Shown piece after piece: positions 41,695 to 49,312 of a stretch of DNA of 64,000 bases (the stretch's first letter is position 1; each line of letters starts with the position of its first letter). The stretch comes from Intestinimonas butyriciproducens (GTDB lineage: Bacteria > Bacillota > Clostridia > Oscillospirales > Butyricicoccaceae): the NCBI RefSeq assembly GCF_016901775.1, contig NZ_JACJKW010000012.1, positions 1-64,000 on the forward strand, read 5' to 3'. A program made the position numbers and the translations under genes. The notes under the pieces are model-generated. The model saw only the letters and a list, made by a program, of their open reading frames with translations. It ran no database searches and was not told the origin of the DNA.

Positions 41695-43005
41695 ATGGAT
41701 TACAAGGCACTCAATGGAATCTGTGAGGAATATGCCCGGAAGGCGGTGGAATGGCGCCGGGATCTGCACCGGTACCCGGAACCGGCCTGGACAGAGTTCC
41801 GCACCACTGCTTTTCTGGCCAAGACGCTGGAAGAAGCAGGGGTCCCTGTGCTCATGGGCAAGCAGGTGGTCTGCCCGGAATATGCCATGGGCTATCCGGA
41901 AGAAAGGGTGATCAAGGCCGCCATGGAGCGGGCGGTGGAGCAGGGGGCCGACCCCTCTTATGTGCAGCGCACGGAGGGCTATACCGGCCTGTGCGCCGTG
42001 ATCGACACCGGCCGGGAAGGGCCGGTGGTGGCCATCCGCATGGACATTGACAGCAACGATGTGGAAGAAAACCGCACCGATGCCCATCGTCCTCAGAAAG
42101 AGGGCTTTGCCTCCTGCAACCCAGGGGCCATGCACGCCTGCGGCCACGACGGCCATGCGGTCATCGGACTGATCACCGCCCTGTCCCTTTACCGTATCCG
42201 CCAGCAGCTGCAGGGCAAGGTGAAGGTGATTTTCCAGCCGGCGGAAGAAGGGGTGCGGGGAGCCCTTTCGGTGTGCAAGTCGGGCATTCTGGACGATGTG
42301 GACTTTGTGCTGGGGGGACACATCGCCGAGACCTCGGACGGTTCCTTGCAGGTGTGCACCAACACCGGCGGTTATCTGGCCACCGACAAATTCGATGTGA
42401 CCTTCAAAGGAGAGGCTTCCCACGCCGGCGGATCGCCGGAAAAGGGCCGCAACGCCCTGTTGGCGGCGGCGCTGGCCACCCTGGGAATGCAGACTCAGGT
42501 GCAGGACGGCCGGGGCATGGGCCGGTGCAATGTGGGCCTGCTGACGGCGGGCACCGGGCGGAATGTGATCCCCGCCCAGGCCACCCTGAAAGCCGAGACC
42601 CGGGGATCCACCAGCGAAATCGCCCAGGACATCTACCGCCATGCCATGGACAGCATCGAAGGGGCGGCCAGGATGTATGGCTGCACCTATGAAGTGACCA
42701 AGATGGGTGGTGCAGCCAGCGCCCAGTCCGACGAGAGCCTGCGCCAGGTGGTGGAGCAGGTGGTGCGGGACAGCCTGGGGATGGAGCCGGATACCCTTCG
42801 CCAGGATCTGGGTGGATCGGAGGACTTCACCTATATGATGCGTACCGTGCAGGAACATGGGGGCAAGGCCATGCATATGTTCCTGGGCACCCGCCGCTGG
42901 GGCTCGGCCCACAACGAGTGGTTTGATTTTGGAGAAGATGTGCTGGTGTTCAGCGCCAAGATCTTTGCCAGCTGCGCTTTGCGCCTGGCCGGACGGACAG
43001 AATGA
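41695..43005 (+). CDS. AbgA-like M20 amidohydrolase
   Basis: This 436-residue enzyme matches the length and motif order of Escherichia coli AbgA, a subunit of p-aminobenzoyl-glutamate hydrolase. The zinc site is intact: ASCNPGAMHACGHDGH with His147, Cys149 and His151, then FQPAEEGVRG with Glu184-Glu185, and His209. The segment HRPQKEGFASCN is diagnostic for the AbgA branch. No AbgB or AbgT gene is adjacent, though the M20D gene at 23849 is AbgB-like. It may act on folate fragments or on other N-acyl amino acids. The ATG at 41695 follows AAAGGAGA. Confidence 0.87.
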   Translation: MDYKALNGICEEYARKAVEWRRDLHRYPEPAWTEFRTTAFLAKTLEEAGVPVLMGKQVVCPEYAMGYPEERVIKAAMERAVEQGADPSYVQRTEGYTGLCAVIDTGREGPVVAIRMDIDSNDVEENRTDAHRPQKEGFASCNPGAMHACGHDGHAVIGLITALSLYRIRQQLQGKVKVIFQPAEEGVRGALSVCKSGILDDVDFVLGGHIAETSDGSLQVCTNTGGYLATDKFDVTFKGEASHAGGSPEKGRNALLAAALATLGMQTQVQDGRGMGRCNVGLLTAGTGRNVIPAQATLKAETRGSTSEIAQDIYRHAMDSIEGAARMYGCTYEVTKMGGAASAQSDESLRQVVEQVVRDSLGMEPDTLRQDLGGSEDFTYMMRTVQEHGGKAMHMFLGTRRWGSAHNEWFDFGEDVLVFSAKIFASCALRLAGRTE

Positions 43006-43014
43006 AAAATATTC

Positions 43015-43195
43015 CAGACTGTTGAAAAACCTGCATAGGGAAAAAGGATTTTGCCCTATCCCTATGAATTTGCAAAAAGCTGCGACCTGTGCGCGGCTTT
43101 TTGCACCGATCAAGGGACAAGTGTGCGCCGCAGGCGTGCATGCAGCCCCTTGCAAAAACTCGAAAAAGTGGCCTTTGGCCACTTTTTCGACACGC
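43015..43195 (+). repeat. Structured intergenic repeat element, copy 2
   Basis: This stretch aligns with the minus strand of 2045-2226. Its hairpins are 13-bp arms at 43072-43084 and 43092-43104, outer arms at 43111-43116 and 43147-43152 enclosing 43121-43129 and 43133-43141, and 13-bp arms at 43161-43173 and 43177-43189. In the first of these, an A-T pair of copy 1 is G-C here (43082 with 43094), a compensatory change. It lies between convergent genes, as copy 1 does, and is followed by a further hairpin. The base pairing is kept while the sequence drifts, which favours a functional RNA or DNA structure. Confidence 0.78.
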
Positions 43196-43197
43196 TC

Positions 43198-43230
43198 AAT
43201 CCCCCATCTCTCCTGGAGAGATGGGGGATT
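43198..43230. other. Long perfect hairpin next to repeat copy 2
   Basis: A stem of about 15 bp (43198-43211 with 43217-43230) has no T-run on either strand. It occupies the same place relative to the element as the terminator hairpin at 2018-2039 does in copy 1. It may serve as a transcript end for either neighbour. Confidence 0.6.
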
Positions 43231-43245
43231 GTTGTCTGGAATGGG

Positions 43246-43515
43246 TTACTTGGACCACAACGGAGCGGTGAAAAAGGCGGCGAAGAACAGGAAAAACAAT
43301 GCAAAGCTGACATACCGTTTTTTCAGGGCAAAATACAGAAGGGTAAAGACGGCCCACAGCCCCAGGAGGATGCACACAAGGATGGTGAGTGGGGTGAACT
43401 GTTTTTCTCCCGAGGGCAGAAGCCCACCTATCGCCAAAAACAGCACCACATTGGCAAGGGAGGAAAACCGGCCCAGATTTTTCTGGTTGATTTGCTCTTT
43501 CCATTTGGACAGCAT
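43246..43515 (-). CDS. Small integral membrane protein, unknown function
   Basis: This 89-residue protein has a basic amphipathic N-terminus (MLSKWKEQINQKNLGR) followed by three hydrophobic stretches (about 20-32, 46-64 and 68-86), with positively charged loops between. It looks like a three-helix membrane protein. The ATG at 43515 is preferred because AGGAG lies 7 bases upstream; an ATG two codons earlier is too close to the site. Its 3' end faces repeat copy 2. No family was recognised. Confidence 0.65.
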   Translation of the reverse strand: MLSKWKEQINQKNLGRFSSLANVVLFLAIGGLLPSGEKQFTPLTILVCILLGLWAVFTLLYFALKKRYVSFALFFLFFAAFFTAPLWSK

Positions 43516-43528
43516 ATCCATTCTCCTT

Positions 43529-44062
43529 TCACAACAGGTTCGCCGCTCCCAGCACCCGCCGAAGAAGGATGTCAGTGTCCTCCGGCCATAGAATAAGGGC
43601 GGGACAGGGAGCCTGGGCGATCTTTTGCAGATGGGAACACAGGGAGTTGGGTTCTTCCTCCCCGGCGGTGTCATAGCAGGCGGCCCATTCCAGAAATTCC
43701 TGGGTCAGCTGGTGGTGAGGGTGCCGGGGGTCTTCCCACTGGCCATAGCGCAGGGTTTCCCTTTGGCGCAGCCGCTCCATCCGTTCCTTTTCCGGGCAGC
43801 GGAGCAGCACCAGCAGGTCGGGGGTAAAGGGCGGGGCAGGAAACCAGCGGGTCACATCCCCGTCCAGAATAAAGGAGGGAAACCGCCGGAGATCGGTGAG
43901 AAGCATCCGCCGCCGCTCTTCCACCGGGCGGGGAATGTCAAACTTCTCATCGGGCCACAGATAGTGGTCGCTTTGCAGATGGGGCAGACCGGTTTTTTGG
44001 GCCAGGGCTTTGGCCAGGGTACTTTTCCCTGCCCCGGAGGCCCCCAGAAGCTGAAGGATCAT
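43529..44062 (-). CDS. P-loop kinase/ATPase, adenylate-kinase-like
   Basis: This 177-residue protein opens with a phosphate-binding loop GASGAGKST (residues 7-15), then LPHLQSDHYLWPDEKFDIPRP and a Walker B-type segment FILDGDVTRW, and a lid-like basic RLRQRETLRYGQ segment. This is the layout of small nucleoside- or shikimate-kinase-like P-loop proteins whose substrate is not identified. The ATG at 44062 follows AAAGGGGG. It lies upstream of the small membrane protein on the same strand. Confidence 0.75.
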   Translation of the reverse strand: MILQLLGASGAGKSTLAKALAQKTGLPHLQSDHYLWPDEKFDIPRPVEERRRMLLTDLRRFPSFILDGDVTRWFPAPPFTPDLLVLLRCPEKERMERLRQRETLRYGQWEDPRHPHHQLTQEFLEWAACYDTAGEEEPNSLCSHLQKIAQAPCPALILWPEDTDILLRRVLGAANLL

Positions 44063-44140
44063 GGTGTTTCCCCCTTTCCGTTGCAATTTGGATAGGGATA
44101 TTTTATCATAAGGCCAGGAAAGGAACAAGGAGGGGTGCAG

Positions 44141-44980
44141 ATGGACGGCATGGAAAAAATCAAGGAAATACTGGAAAGCTGGAGCGGGGGCTGGGGCATC
44201 ATAGAAGCACAGCCGGTGCTTCGGTACATGGGGGAGGAAAACCAAAAGAAGGCGTTGGAGCAGGTGCCGGGTCTTTCCGCTCTTCTGTGCTGCGTTCTGC
44301 CCTATTACGCCGGGGAAGAAGAGGGGAACCTGTCCCTGTATGCCCGGGGGGAAGACTATCACCAGGTGGCGGGGCGTTATCTGGAAGAAAGCTGCAAGCA
44401 GCTGGAGGAGCTGTTTCCCGGCCATACATTCCGGGGCTATGCAGATATCTCTCCCTATCCCGAGGTCTATGCCTGTGCCCGGGCCGGACTGGGCAAAATC
44501 GGACAAAACGGCCTGCTGATCACCCCCCGGTGGGGAAGCTATGTGTTTTGCTGCATTATCGCCTGTGATCTGCCCTTTACAGGGGGAAAGGAGCCGGAGC
44601 CTTGCCGGGGCTGCGGCCTGTGCCGGGCCTCCTGCCCCGGTGGTGCTTTGACGGAAGAGGGAAAGCTCATGGAGAGCCGGTGCCTTTCTGCCCTCACCCA
44701 AAGCCGGGGAGAGCTGACACCCTGGCAGGAAGATCTGATCGCCCACAGCAAGCGGGTGTGGGGCTGCGACATCTGCCAACAGGTGTGCCCGGAAAACAAA
44801 GGAGTAAAAACCAGCTATATTGCAGAATTTACAGAGAATATTACGAGAAGTATAGAAAAACAAGATCTGGAGGGGCTTTCTGACCGGGCTTTCCGGAAAA
44901 AATATGCCGGGAAGGCCTTCTCTTTCCGGGGGATCAAGCCCCTGAAGCGGAATCTGGAACTAAAGGAAAAGAAGGAATAA
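44141..44980 (+). CDS. queG: Epoxyqueuosine reductase-like protein
   Basis: This 279-residue protein is related to QueG, which reduces epoxyqueuosine to queuosine in tRNA using cobalamin and two [4Fe-4S] clusters. Eight cluster Cys are present: 155, 158, 161 and 165 in CRGCGLCRASC, and 181, 209, 212 and 216. An Asp at about residue 102 fits the proposed catalytic acid. It is shorter than the Escherichia coli enzyme, as in many Clostridia. The ATG at 44141 follows AAGGAGG. A purely QueG-like ferredoxin reductase of other function cannot be excluded. Confidence 0.83.
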   Translation: MDGMEKIKEILESWSGGWGIIEAQPVLRYMGEENQKKALEQVPGLSALLCCVLPYYAGEEEGNLSLYARGEDYHQVAGRYLEESCKQLEELFPGHTFRGYADISPYPEVYACARAGLGKIGQNGLLITPRWGSYVFCCIIACDLPFTGGKEPEPCRGCGLCRASCPGGALTEEGKLMESRCLSALTQSRGELTPWQEDLIAHSKRVWGCDICQQVCPENKGVKTSYIAEFTENITRSIEKQDLEGLSDRAFRKKYAGKAFSFRGIKPLKRNLELKEKKE

Positions 44981-45073
44981 TCCCCTCTCAGGGAGCGAAA
45001 CTAATGCCAAAGCCTGAAAACAAAATCCAGCCCCCAGCCGAGGGAGCAAAGGGCGTGGAAAAAGGAGGAAGCC

Positions 45074-45508
45074 ATGGAGGTTTGGCATTTGATGAGTTCC
45101 GGCGCGGTGACGGTGGGGCCGGAGGACACGGTGGCCAGGGCTGCCCGGCTGATGGAGCGTCACGGCGTGGGGGCCTTGCCGGTGTGCGATGGGGATGGAA
45201 GGGTCAGGGGCATTCTCACCGACCGGGATGTGGCGGTGCGGTGTGTGGCTCTGGGAGAAAGGCCGGAGGAAACCCCGGTGGCAGAGATTATGTCCCGCCA
45301 TGTGCTCACCATTCCGCCGGGGGCCGACGCCCGTCAGGCCGCCCAGTTCATGGCCCAGGGGCAGGTGCGCCGTCTGCCGGTGGTGGAGGATGGCATTTTG
45401 CAGGGGGTGATCTCCCTGGGGGATGTGGCCAGATGCCGGGCCTGTCATCTGGAGACCCTGCGGGCCTTGGAAGAGATCTGCCGGGAGGGAGCGCCGGGGG
45501 AAGGCTGA
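45074..45508 (+). CDS. Two-CBS-domain protein
   Basis: This 144-residue protein consists of two CBS motifs (about residues 5-60 and 72-128), a pair that binds adenosyl ligands such as AMP, ATP, S-adenosylmethionine or c-di-AMP. The motifs VWHLMSSGAVTVGPEDTV and DRDVAVR show the usual ligand loops. GGAGG precedes the ATG. No partner domain is fused. Its ligand and target are unknown. Confidence 0.82.
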   Translation: MEVWHLMSSGAVTVGPEDTVARAARLMERHGVGALPVCDGDGRVRGILTDRDVAVRCVALGERPEETPVAEIMSRHVLTIPPGADARQAAQFMAQGQVRRLPVVEDGILQGVISLGDVARCRACHLETLRALEEICREGAPGEG

Positions 45509-45541
45509 AGCACTTAAAAAGCCGGAAAAAGCAGAATCATT

Positions 45542-45571
45542 TTGACACCCGCCTGGAAGGGGTGCTATACT
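45542..45571 (+). promoter_or_regulatory. Sigma-A type promoter of the FemX/alanine-racemase-like pair
   Basis: TTGACA (45542-45547), an 18-base spacer and TATACT (45566-45571) lie 94 bases before the FemX-like start. Confidence 0.7.
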
Positions 45572-45665
45572 GAATCCATATATCTTTTCCCTTTGGGAAA
45601 AAAGTAGGATTCGGCATCACCGGGGCGGTTTTTTTCGCCCTTTCAGAAAAAGGATGGATGATACA

Positions 45666-46784
45666 ATGATCGAAACAGTGACAACGGCTACTCTGGCCGA
45701 ATACGAAGAGTTTATCAAAGGGCATCCCAAGGGCCATTTTCTCCAGTCCTCCAAATGGGGACGGCTGAAGGACAGCTGGAAGTGGGAAGCCATCGTCAGC
45801 CGGGATGGAGAAGGCAAGATCCGGGGAAGTCTGGCGGTGCTCATCCGCAAGGTGCCCGCCGCACCCTATACCCTGATGTACGCCGGCCGCGGCCCGGTGT
45901 GCGACAGCCACGACAAGGAGACTCTGGCTGAGCTGACCCAGGGGGCCAAAGAGCTGGCGAAAAAATACCATGCCTATTCTCTTATGATGGACCCGGACAT
46001 CAAAAGCGAGGACAAGGAGTTCATCTCCATCATGAAGGATCTGGGCTACAAACACAAAGAGAGCGGCAAGAATTTTGAAGGGGTGCAGCCCAACTATGTG
46101 TTCCGCCTGGATGTGGCGGGCAAAACCCTGGATGAGCTGATGGCTGCTTTCCACCAGAAGACCCGCTACAACATCCGTCTGGCCGGACGGAAAGGGGTGG
46201 AGGTCATCTGCTGCAATGAGGAGCAGGTGAAGGAAATGCTGCCCCACTTTGCCCGGATCATGGAAGAGACCGGTCAGCGGGACGGCTTTATCACAAGACC
46301 CCAGGGCTATTTTGAAAAGCTGCTGCGGGAGATGGGAGAGGACGCCCGGCTCTATATGGCCCTTTATAACGACAAGCCGGTGGCCGGCACCCTGGCCATC
46401 CACTTCGGCAACAAGGTCTGGTATCTCTACGGCGCTTCCTCCAACCAGTACCGGAATGTGATGCCCAACTATCTGCTCCAGTGGAACATGATCCAGTGGG
46501 CTGTGGAAGAAGGCTGTGAGGTATACGATTTCCGGGGCGTCTCCGGAGATCTCACCCCGGAAAACCCCCTCTATGGCCTGTATCTGTTCAAAAAGGGCTT
46601 CAGCGGAGAACTGGTGGAGTTCTGCGGGGAGCTGGAATACATCTATAAGCCTGTGGTCAATCTGGCGGTGGGCGCCGGAATGAAAATGGTGCGCACTCTG
46701 CGCCACGCCGCCTATGTGCGGAAAACCAAAAAGGACAAGCCCCAGGAAAAGGCCAAAGAGACAGAAAAACAGGAAAACAAGTAG
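45666..46784 (+). CDS. FemA/FemX-like peptidoglycan bridge aminoacyltransferase
   Basis: This 372-residue protein has the doubled GNAT fold of Fem ligases, which attach amino acids from aminoacyl-tRNA to the peptidoglycan stem or to related acceptors. Characteristic segments include HFLQSSKWGRLK near the N-terminus, MYAGRGPV, HQKTRYNIRLAGRKGV (residues about 163-178) and the DFRGVSGDLTPENPLYGLYLFKKGF signature near 295-320. The start at 45666 is chosen over an ATG at 45654 that directly touches the upstream AAAGG. It shares a transcript with the alanine-racemase-like gene, which fits a cell-wall role. Confidence 0.87.
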   Translation: MIETVTTATLAEYEEFIKGHPKGHFLQSSKWGRLKDSWKWEAIVSRDGEGKIRGSLAVLIRKVPAAPYTLMYAGRGPVCDSHDKETLAELTQGAKELAKKYHAYSLMMDPDIKSEDKEFISIMKDLGYKHKESGKNFEGVQPNYVFRLDVAGKTLDELMAAFHQKTRYNIRLAGRKGVEVICCNEEQVKEMLPHFARIMEETGQRDGFITRPQGYFEKLLREMGEDARLYMALYNDKPVAGTLAIHFGNKVWYLYGASSNQYRNVMPNYLLQWNMIQWAVEEGCEVYDFRGVSGDLTPENPLYGLYLFKKGFSGELVEFCGELEYIYKPVVNLAVGAGMKMVRTLRHAAYVRKTKKDKPQEKAKETEKQENK

Positions 46785-46806
46785 CCCTTTGGGAAGGGGA
46801 TAACAG

Positions 46807-47901
46807 ATGAAACGGCTTGTGATCGAAGAAGAGAAGATCATACACAATCTGGAGGTCATCGGGGAAAAATCCGGCGGAACCCCGCTGATCGCCGTGCTCA
46901 AGGCCAACGCCTATGGCCTGGGGATGCTCCCCATGGCCGATCTGCTCCGTCGCCAGGGGGTCAAGCGCTTCGCCGTCACCGAGCCGGAGGATGCGGTGGC
47001 GCTGCGGGACGGAGGTTTTCTGGAGGAAGAAATTCTCATGCTCCGCTCCACCGCCGTCAAAGAGGATATTGAGAAGATTTTGTCCTCCACCGCCACGGCG
47101 GCCATCGGCTCCTATGATGCGGCTGTGGCGCTCAACGGCATGGCGGAAGAAGCGGGAATGGTGGCCGATGTCCATGTGGAGATCGACACCGGCATGGGCC
47201 GCTACGGTTTTGAGCCGTCGGAACTGGAACGGGTGCTTTCGGTATTCCGTTTTATGGGAAATCTCCATGTCACCGGCATGTTCACCCATTTCCCTTCGGC
47301 CTTTGCCAGTCCTAAGGCCACCAGGGCCCAATATGACAAACTGGTGGAAATGGCGGCCAAGGTGCGCCAGGCGGGTTTTGACCCGGGAATGCTTCACGCC
47401 GCCAACAGCGCCGCCTTGTTCCGCTGCGACCTGCCCTCTCTGGACGGGGTGCGCATCGGTTCGGCCATTGGCGGCCGCACCACAGCCAAGGGAGACACCG
47501 GGCTGCAGAAGACCGGACGGCTGGAAAGCCAGGTGGCCGAAGTCCGTTGGCTTCCGGCGGGCCACGGGGTTGGTTATGGCCCGGCCTTCGTCACAAAGCG
47601 CCCCACCAAAATCGCCGTCATTCCGGTGGGCTACGCCGATGGATTCATGGTGGAAAAAGGACGGGACGCCTTCCGTTTCCGGGACAGCCTGCGCTATGCA
47701 CTGGGAGATATGATGAAATGGCTGCGGCGGAAAAAATTCTATGTGACGGTGGGCTCTCGCCGGGTGCGGGTGCTGGGGCATGTGGGGCTCAACCACACCA
47801 CAGTGGATGTGACCGACATCGACTGCCAGCCGGGAGAAATCGCTTTGTTCGATGTATCCCCCATGTTTGTGCCCCCTTCCATTCCCCGGGTCTACCGGTG
47901 A
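46807..47901 (+). CDS. Alanine-racemase-like PLP enzyme with altered active-site loop
   Basis: This 364-residue pyridoxal-phosphate enzyme has the racemase fold: the cofactor Lys32 in VLKANAYG, the DTGMGRYG segment, THFPSAF, and the second catalytic Tyr in GVGYGPAF followed by PVGYADG. In alanine racemases the loop from the partner subunit reads MDQT; here the equivalent segment is LNHT, so both the Met and Asp that contact the substrate are replaced. It may act on a different amino acid, or only weakly on alanine. It follows the FemX-like gene after 22 bases, suggesting supply of a D-amino acid for the wall. Confidence 0.83.
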   Translation: MKRLVIEEEKIIHNLEVIGEKSGGTPLIAVLKANAYGLGMLPMADLLRRQGVKRFAVTEPEDAVALRDGGFLEEEILMLRSTAVKEDIEKILSSTATAAIGSYDAAVALNGMAEEAGMVADVHVEIDTGMGRYGFEPSELERVLSVFRFMGNLHVTGMFTHFPSAFASPKATRAQYDKLVEMAAKVRQAGFDPGMLHAANSAALFRCDLPSLDGVRIGSAIGGRTTAKGDTGLQKTGRLESQVAEVRWLPAGHGVGYGPAFVTKRPTKIAVIPVGYADGFMVEKGRDAFRFRDSLRYALGDMMKWLRRKKFYVTVGSRRVRVLGHVGLNHTTVDVTDIDCQPGEIALFDVSPMFVPPSIPRVYR

Positions 47902-47931
47902 GGAAAAGGGTGTTTGTTCACGAAATATCCA

Positions 47932-47960
47932 TTGAATCTTTTTTCCAGATGGAGTATAAT
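47932..47960 (+). promoter_or_regulatory. Sigma-A type promoter of the darA-holB-ricT operon
   Basis: TTGAAT (47932-47937), 17 bases and a perfect TATAAT (47955-47960) lie 66 bases before darA. AAGGAGG precedes the darA ATG. Confidence 0.75.
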
Positions 47961-48025
47961 AAGGACAATCCAAAGGGGGGTCCCCCCAGTATTTTCAATA
48001 AAAACCACCAAGGAGGCGGCTACAT

Positions 48026-48349
48026 ATGAAAATGATTATTGCGATCCTCAATTCGGATGATGCTTCCACTGTCATGCATAATCTGATGAAGGAAGGCTAT
48101 CAGATCACAAAACTGTCCACCACCGGCGGCTTTCTCCGGGCTGGCAATGTGACGGTGCTCATCGGCGTGGAGGATGACAAGCTGGAGCACTGCCTGGAGA
48201 TCATCGGCAAATACTCCAAGAGCCGCAAGCAGCTCATTCCCAGCAGCGCCGAAGCCGGCATCAGCTTCTATCCTTCCATGCCTGTGGAAGTGGTTGTGGG
48301 CGGCGCCACCATCTTCGTGCTGGATGTGGAACAGTTCAAGAAAGTCTGA
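48026..48349 (+). CDS. darA: Cyclic-di-AMP receptor, PII-like (DarA/YaaQ)
   Basis: This 107-residue protein belongs to the YaaQ/DarA/PstA family, trimeric PII-like proteins that bind c-di-AMP. The family features are visible: KMIIAILNSDDASTVMHNL at the start, the KLSTTGGFLRAGNVTVLIGV core with the ligand-binding Gly-rich stretch, and the PVEVVVGGATIFVLDV C-terminal strand. The gene order darA-holB-ricT is the classical Firmicute order, without a thymidylate kinase gene here. Its downstream partner is unknown. Confidence 0.93.
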   Translation: MKMIIAILNSDDASTVMHNLMKEGYQITKLSTTGGFLRAGNVTVLIGVEDDKLEHCLEIIGKYSKSRKQLIPSSAEAGISFYPSMPVEVVVGGATIFVLDVEQFKKV

Positions 48350-48355
48350 TCGAGT

Positions 48356-49312
48356 ATGCGTCTTGCGCATTTGTTGGGGAACGAGCGTCTCAAAGAGGCG
48401 CTCGCTCCCCTTTTCAAAGAGGATTTTCCTCAGTCTGTGATTCTGGAAGGGGCGGAGGGCCTGGGCAAGCGCACCGCCGCCTTTTCTATGGCCCAGGCCC
48501 TGATGTGCCGGGAGAAGGACGGGCCTTGCGGTCAGTGCGGACCCTGCGTGCGCATGAAGGCCGGTTCCCATCCGGATTACCAGCTGTTCAATCCCGAGGG
48601 TGGGATGATCAAAGTGGACGATGTGCGGGAGATCCGCCGTCTGTCCTTCATCCGTCCCAGCGAAAGCAGCCGGAAGATCTTTGTGCTCAATGACAGCGGC
48701 AGAATGAATCCCCAGGCCCAGAATGCCTTGCTCAAAGTTCTGGAAGAGCCCAGGGAGACGGTGTTCATCCTGCTGTGCCGCCAGGCCGGAGAGCTTTTGG
48801 AAACGGTGCGCTCCCGGTGTGTTCGCTATGCTCTGGATCCGCTGCCCCAGGCGATGGTGGAGGAAGAACTGGAAAAACGGCAGCCGGAAAAAGGTCCGGC
48901 GGCAAGACGACGGGCAGCAGAACGCTGCGGCGGCTCTCTGGGCCGGGCTCTTCAGCTGCTGGAGGGAGAAGAAAGCAAAGGCTGCGCCGCGGCCCGCCGC
49001 TTTTTGAATGCCCTGCCTCAGGGAGAGTGGCAGATGCTGGCGGCCTGTGTGGACGCAGGAAGCCTGAGCCGGGAGGAATTTGCCATTTTCTGCGATGAAG
49101 TCTGCGTGGGGCTGTGGCATCTGGCCCGGGAAAAGGGCGGAGAAGAGTGGATTCTGTCCCTGTATGATTATGTGCGGGGCCTTTCGGCCCGCGCCCAATG
49201 GAACGCTTCGGTGTCCGCCATGAGCGGGGGACTGGCTGCCACTTGCGGCCAGCTGCTCTTTGCCGGGCCCCAAGGGAGGAAATATGACGGAAGTTATCGG
49301 AGTTCGTTTTAA
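48356..49312 (+). CDS. holB: DNA polymerase III delta-prime subunit
   Basis: This 318-residue AAA+ subunit of the clamp loader helps load the sliding clamp onto DNA. Its P-loop-like GAEGLGKRT is at residues 32-40, the zinc ribbon has Cys51, 58, 61 and 64, and the SRC-equivalent segment VRSRC lies at about 158-162. The gene starts 6 bases after darA and overlaps the start of ricT by 29 bases. Length is typical. Confidence 0.92.
   Translation: MRLAHLLGNERLKEALAPLFKEDFPQSVILEGAEGLGKRTAAFSMAQALMCREKDGPCGQCGPCVRMKAGSHPDYQLFNPEGGMIKVDDVREIRRLSFIRPSESSRKIFVLNDSGRMNPQAQNALLKVLEEPRETVFILLCRQAGELLETVRSRCVRYALDPLPQAMVEEELEKRQPEKGPAARRRAAERCGGSLGRALQLLEGEESKGCAAARRFLNALPQGEWQMLAACVDAGSLSREEFAIFCDEVCVGLWHLAREKGGEEWILSLYDYVRGLSARAQWNASVSAMSGGLAATCGQLLFAGPQGRKYDGSYRSSF

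Noticed and set aside
44135-44140. GTG start at 44135 for the QueG-like gene
   Set aside because: It lies within the ribosome-binding region AAGGAGG of the ATG at 44141, so it cannot use that site.
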